Source: Nanobdellota archaeon | GTDB taxonomy: Archaea > Nanobdellota > Nanobdellia > Pacearchaeales > GW2011-AR1 | Length of the DNA stretch: 19,469 nt | Assembly (NCBI GenBank): GCA_018830905.1 | Contig: JAHJRM010000045.1 | Span: forward strand, 1 to 19,469 | Reading direction: 5' to 3' | Part shown: positions 19,449 to 19,469 of the stretch, piece by piece | Layout: each line of letters starts with the position of its first letter | Position numbering within the stretch: the stretch's first letter is position 1 | Translations under genes and position numbers: made by a program | The notes under the pieces: generated by a model | Told to the model about the DNA's origin: nothing | Seen by the model: only the letters and a program-made list of their open reading frames with translations | Databases searched by the model: none

Positions 19449-19469
19449 GGTTTGAATCCCGGTCGGGGC
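19449..19469 (+). repeat. Second copy of the tRNA-Glu 3' end (T-loop plus acceptor strand)
   Basis: 21 bases matching 19314-19334 with one change (C to T in the T-loop). The sequence before it does not continue the tRNA: the 5' side of the T-stem is not conserved and no GCCCCGA partner lies upstream within 115 nt. The window ends on the last base of the copy, so the right-hand context is unseen. It could be an attachment-site duplicate, a tRNA remnant or a split-tRNA part. Confidence 0.65.

Noticed and set aside
19384..19469. A complete second tRNA-Glu at the window end
   Set aside because: No GCCCCGA acceptor partner, D-arm or anticodon arm is present; only the T-loop and the 3' acceptor strand match.

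Overview
The window looks like a piece of an AT-rich archaeal chromosome, most likely from a DPANN lineage of the Woesearchaeota/Pacearchaeota kind. The evidence is an archaeal-type ThrRS with the DTD-like editing domain, an archaeal/eukaryotic-type TrpRS, TATA boxes about 26 nt upstream of nearly every start codon (leaderless transcripts), archaeal pilin-like N-termini, and a tRNA with an intron at the canonical 37/38 position. The exact lineage is inferred from family resemblance and was not tested. Genes are densely packed and use standard stop codons.

Layout. 1-216 is the 3' end of an unidentified gene. 334-3337 (minus strand) holds thrS and trpS, each with its own TATA box. 3420-5519 encodes a membrane-anchored, receptor-like protein whose cytoplasmic part resembles a class III nucleotide cyclase fold with both metal-binding aspartates replaced. 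A small orphan (5568-5870) converges on a four-helix membrane protein (5877-6764, minus). 6799-8169 (minus) encodes a membrane-anchored fibre-like protein ending in a peptidase S74/endosialidase-type chaperone domain. A 537-nt non-coding stretch then holds tandem 71-nt structured repeats. 8707-11406 is phosphoenolpyruvate synthase with a long acidic tail. 11601-12863 is a two-gene unit: a basic coiled-coil protein, then what looks like the N-terminal domain of a type II/IV secretion ATPase without the ATPase. 12864-14333 (minus) is a cell-surface protein with a low-complexity acidic linker. 14424-17263 carries two tandem lipoprotein-like genes with related N-termini and identical promoter blocks; the second ends in a TolB/PD40-like beta-propeller. 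17285-18382 (minus) is a pilin-like protein with a cysteine-rich module. 18470-18859 is an orphan. The end of the window (18860-19469) holds another copy of the structured repeat, directly abutting an intron-containing tRNA-Glu(CTC), and a second copy of that tRNA's 3' end at the window edge.

How the genes fit together. Translation and central carbon genes (thrS, trpS, ppsA, tRNA-Glu) are housekeeping. Most of the rest looks like cell-surface machinery: pilin-like or membrane-anchored proteins, lipoproteins, a fibre protein, a receptor-like protein and a secretion-ATPase-derived domain. Several surface proteins share small motifs (TGxA[IV], and a four-cysteine module), which suggests a common but unrecognised processing or display scheme. 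Non-coding DNA is also patterned. A GCTCGC-type motif follows four stop codons in sense orientation, and a hairpin repeat with a compensatory base-pair change occurs at both 8.2-8.55 kb and 19.15 kb.
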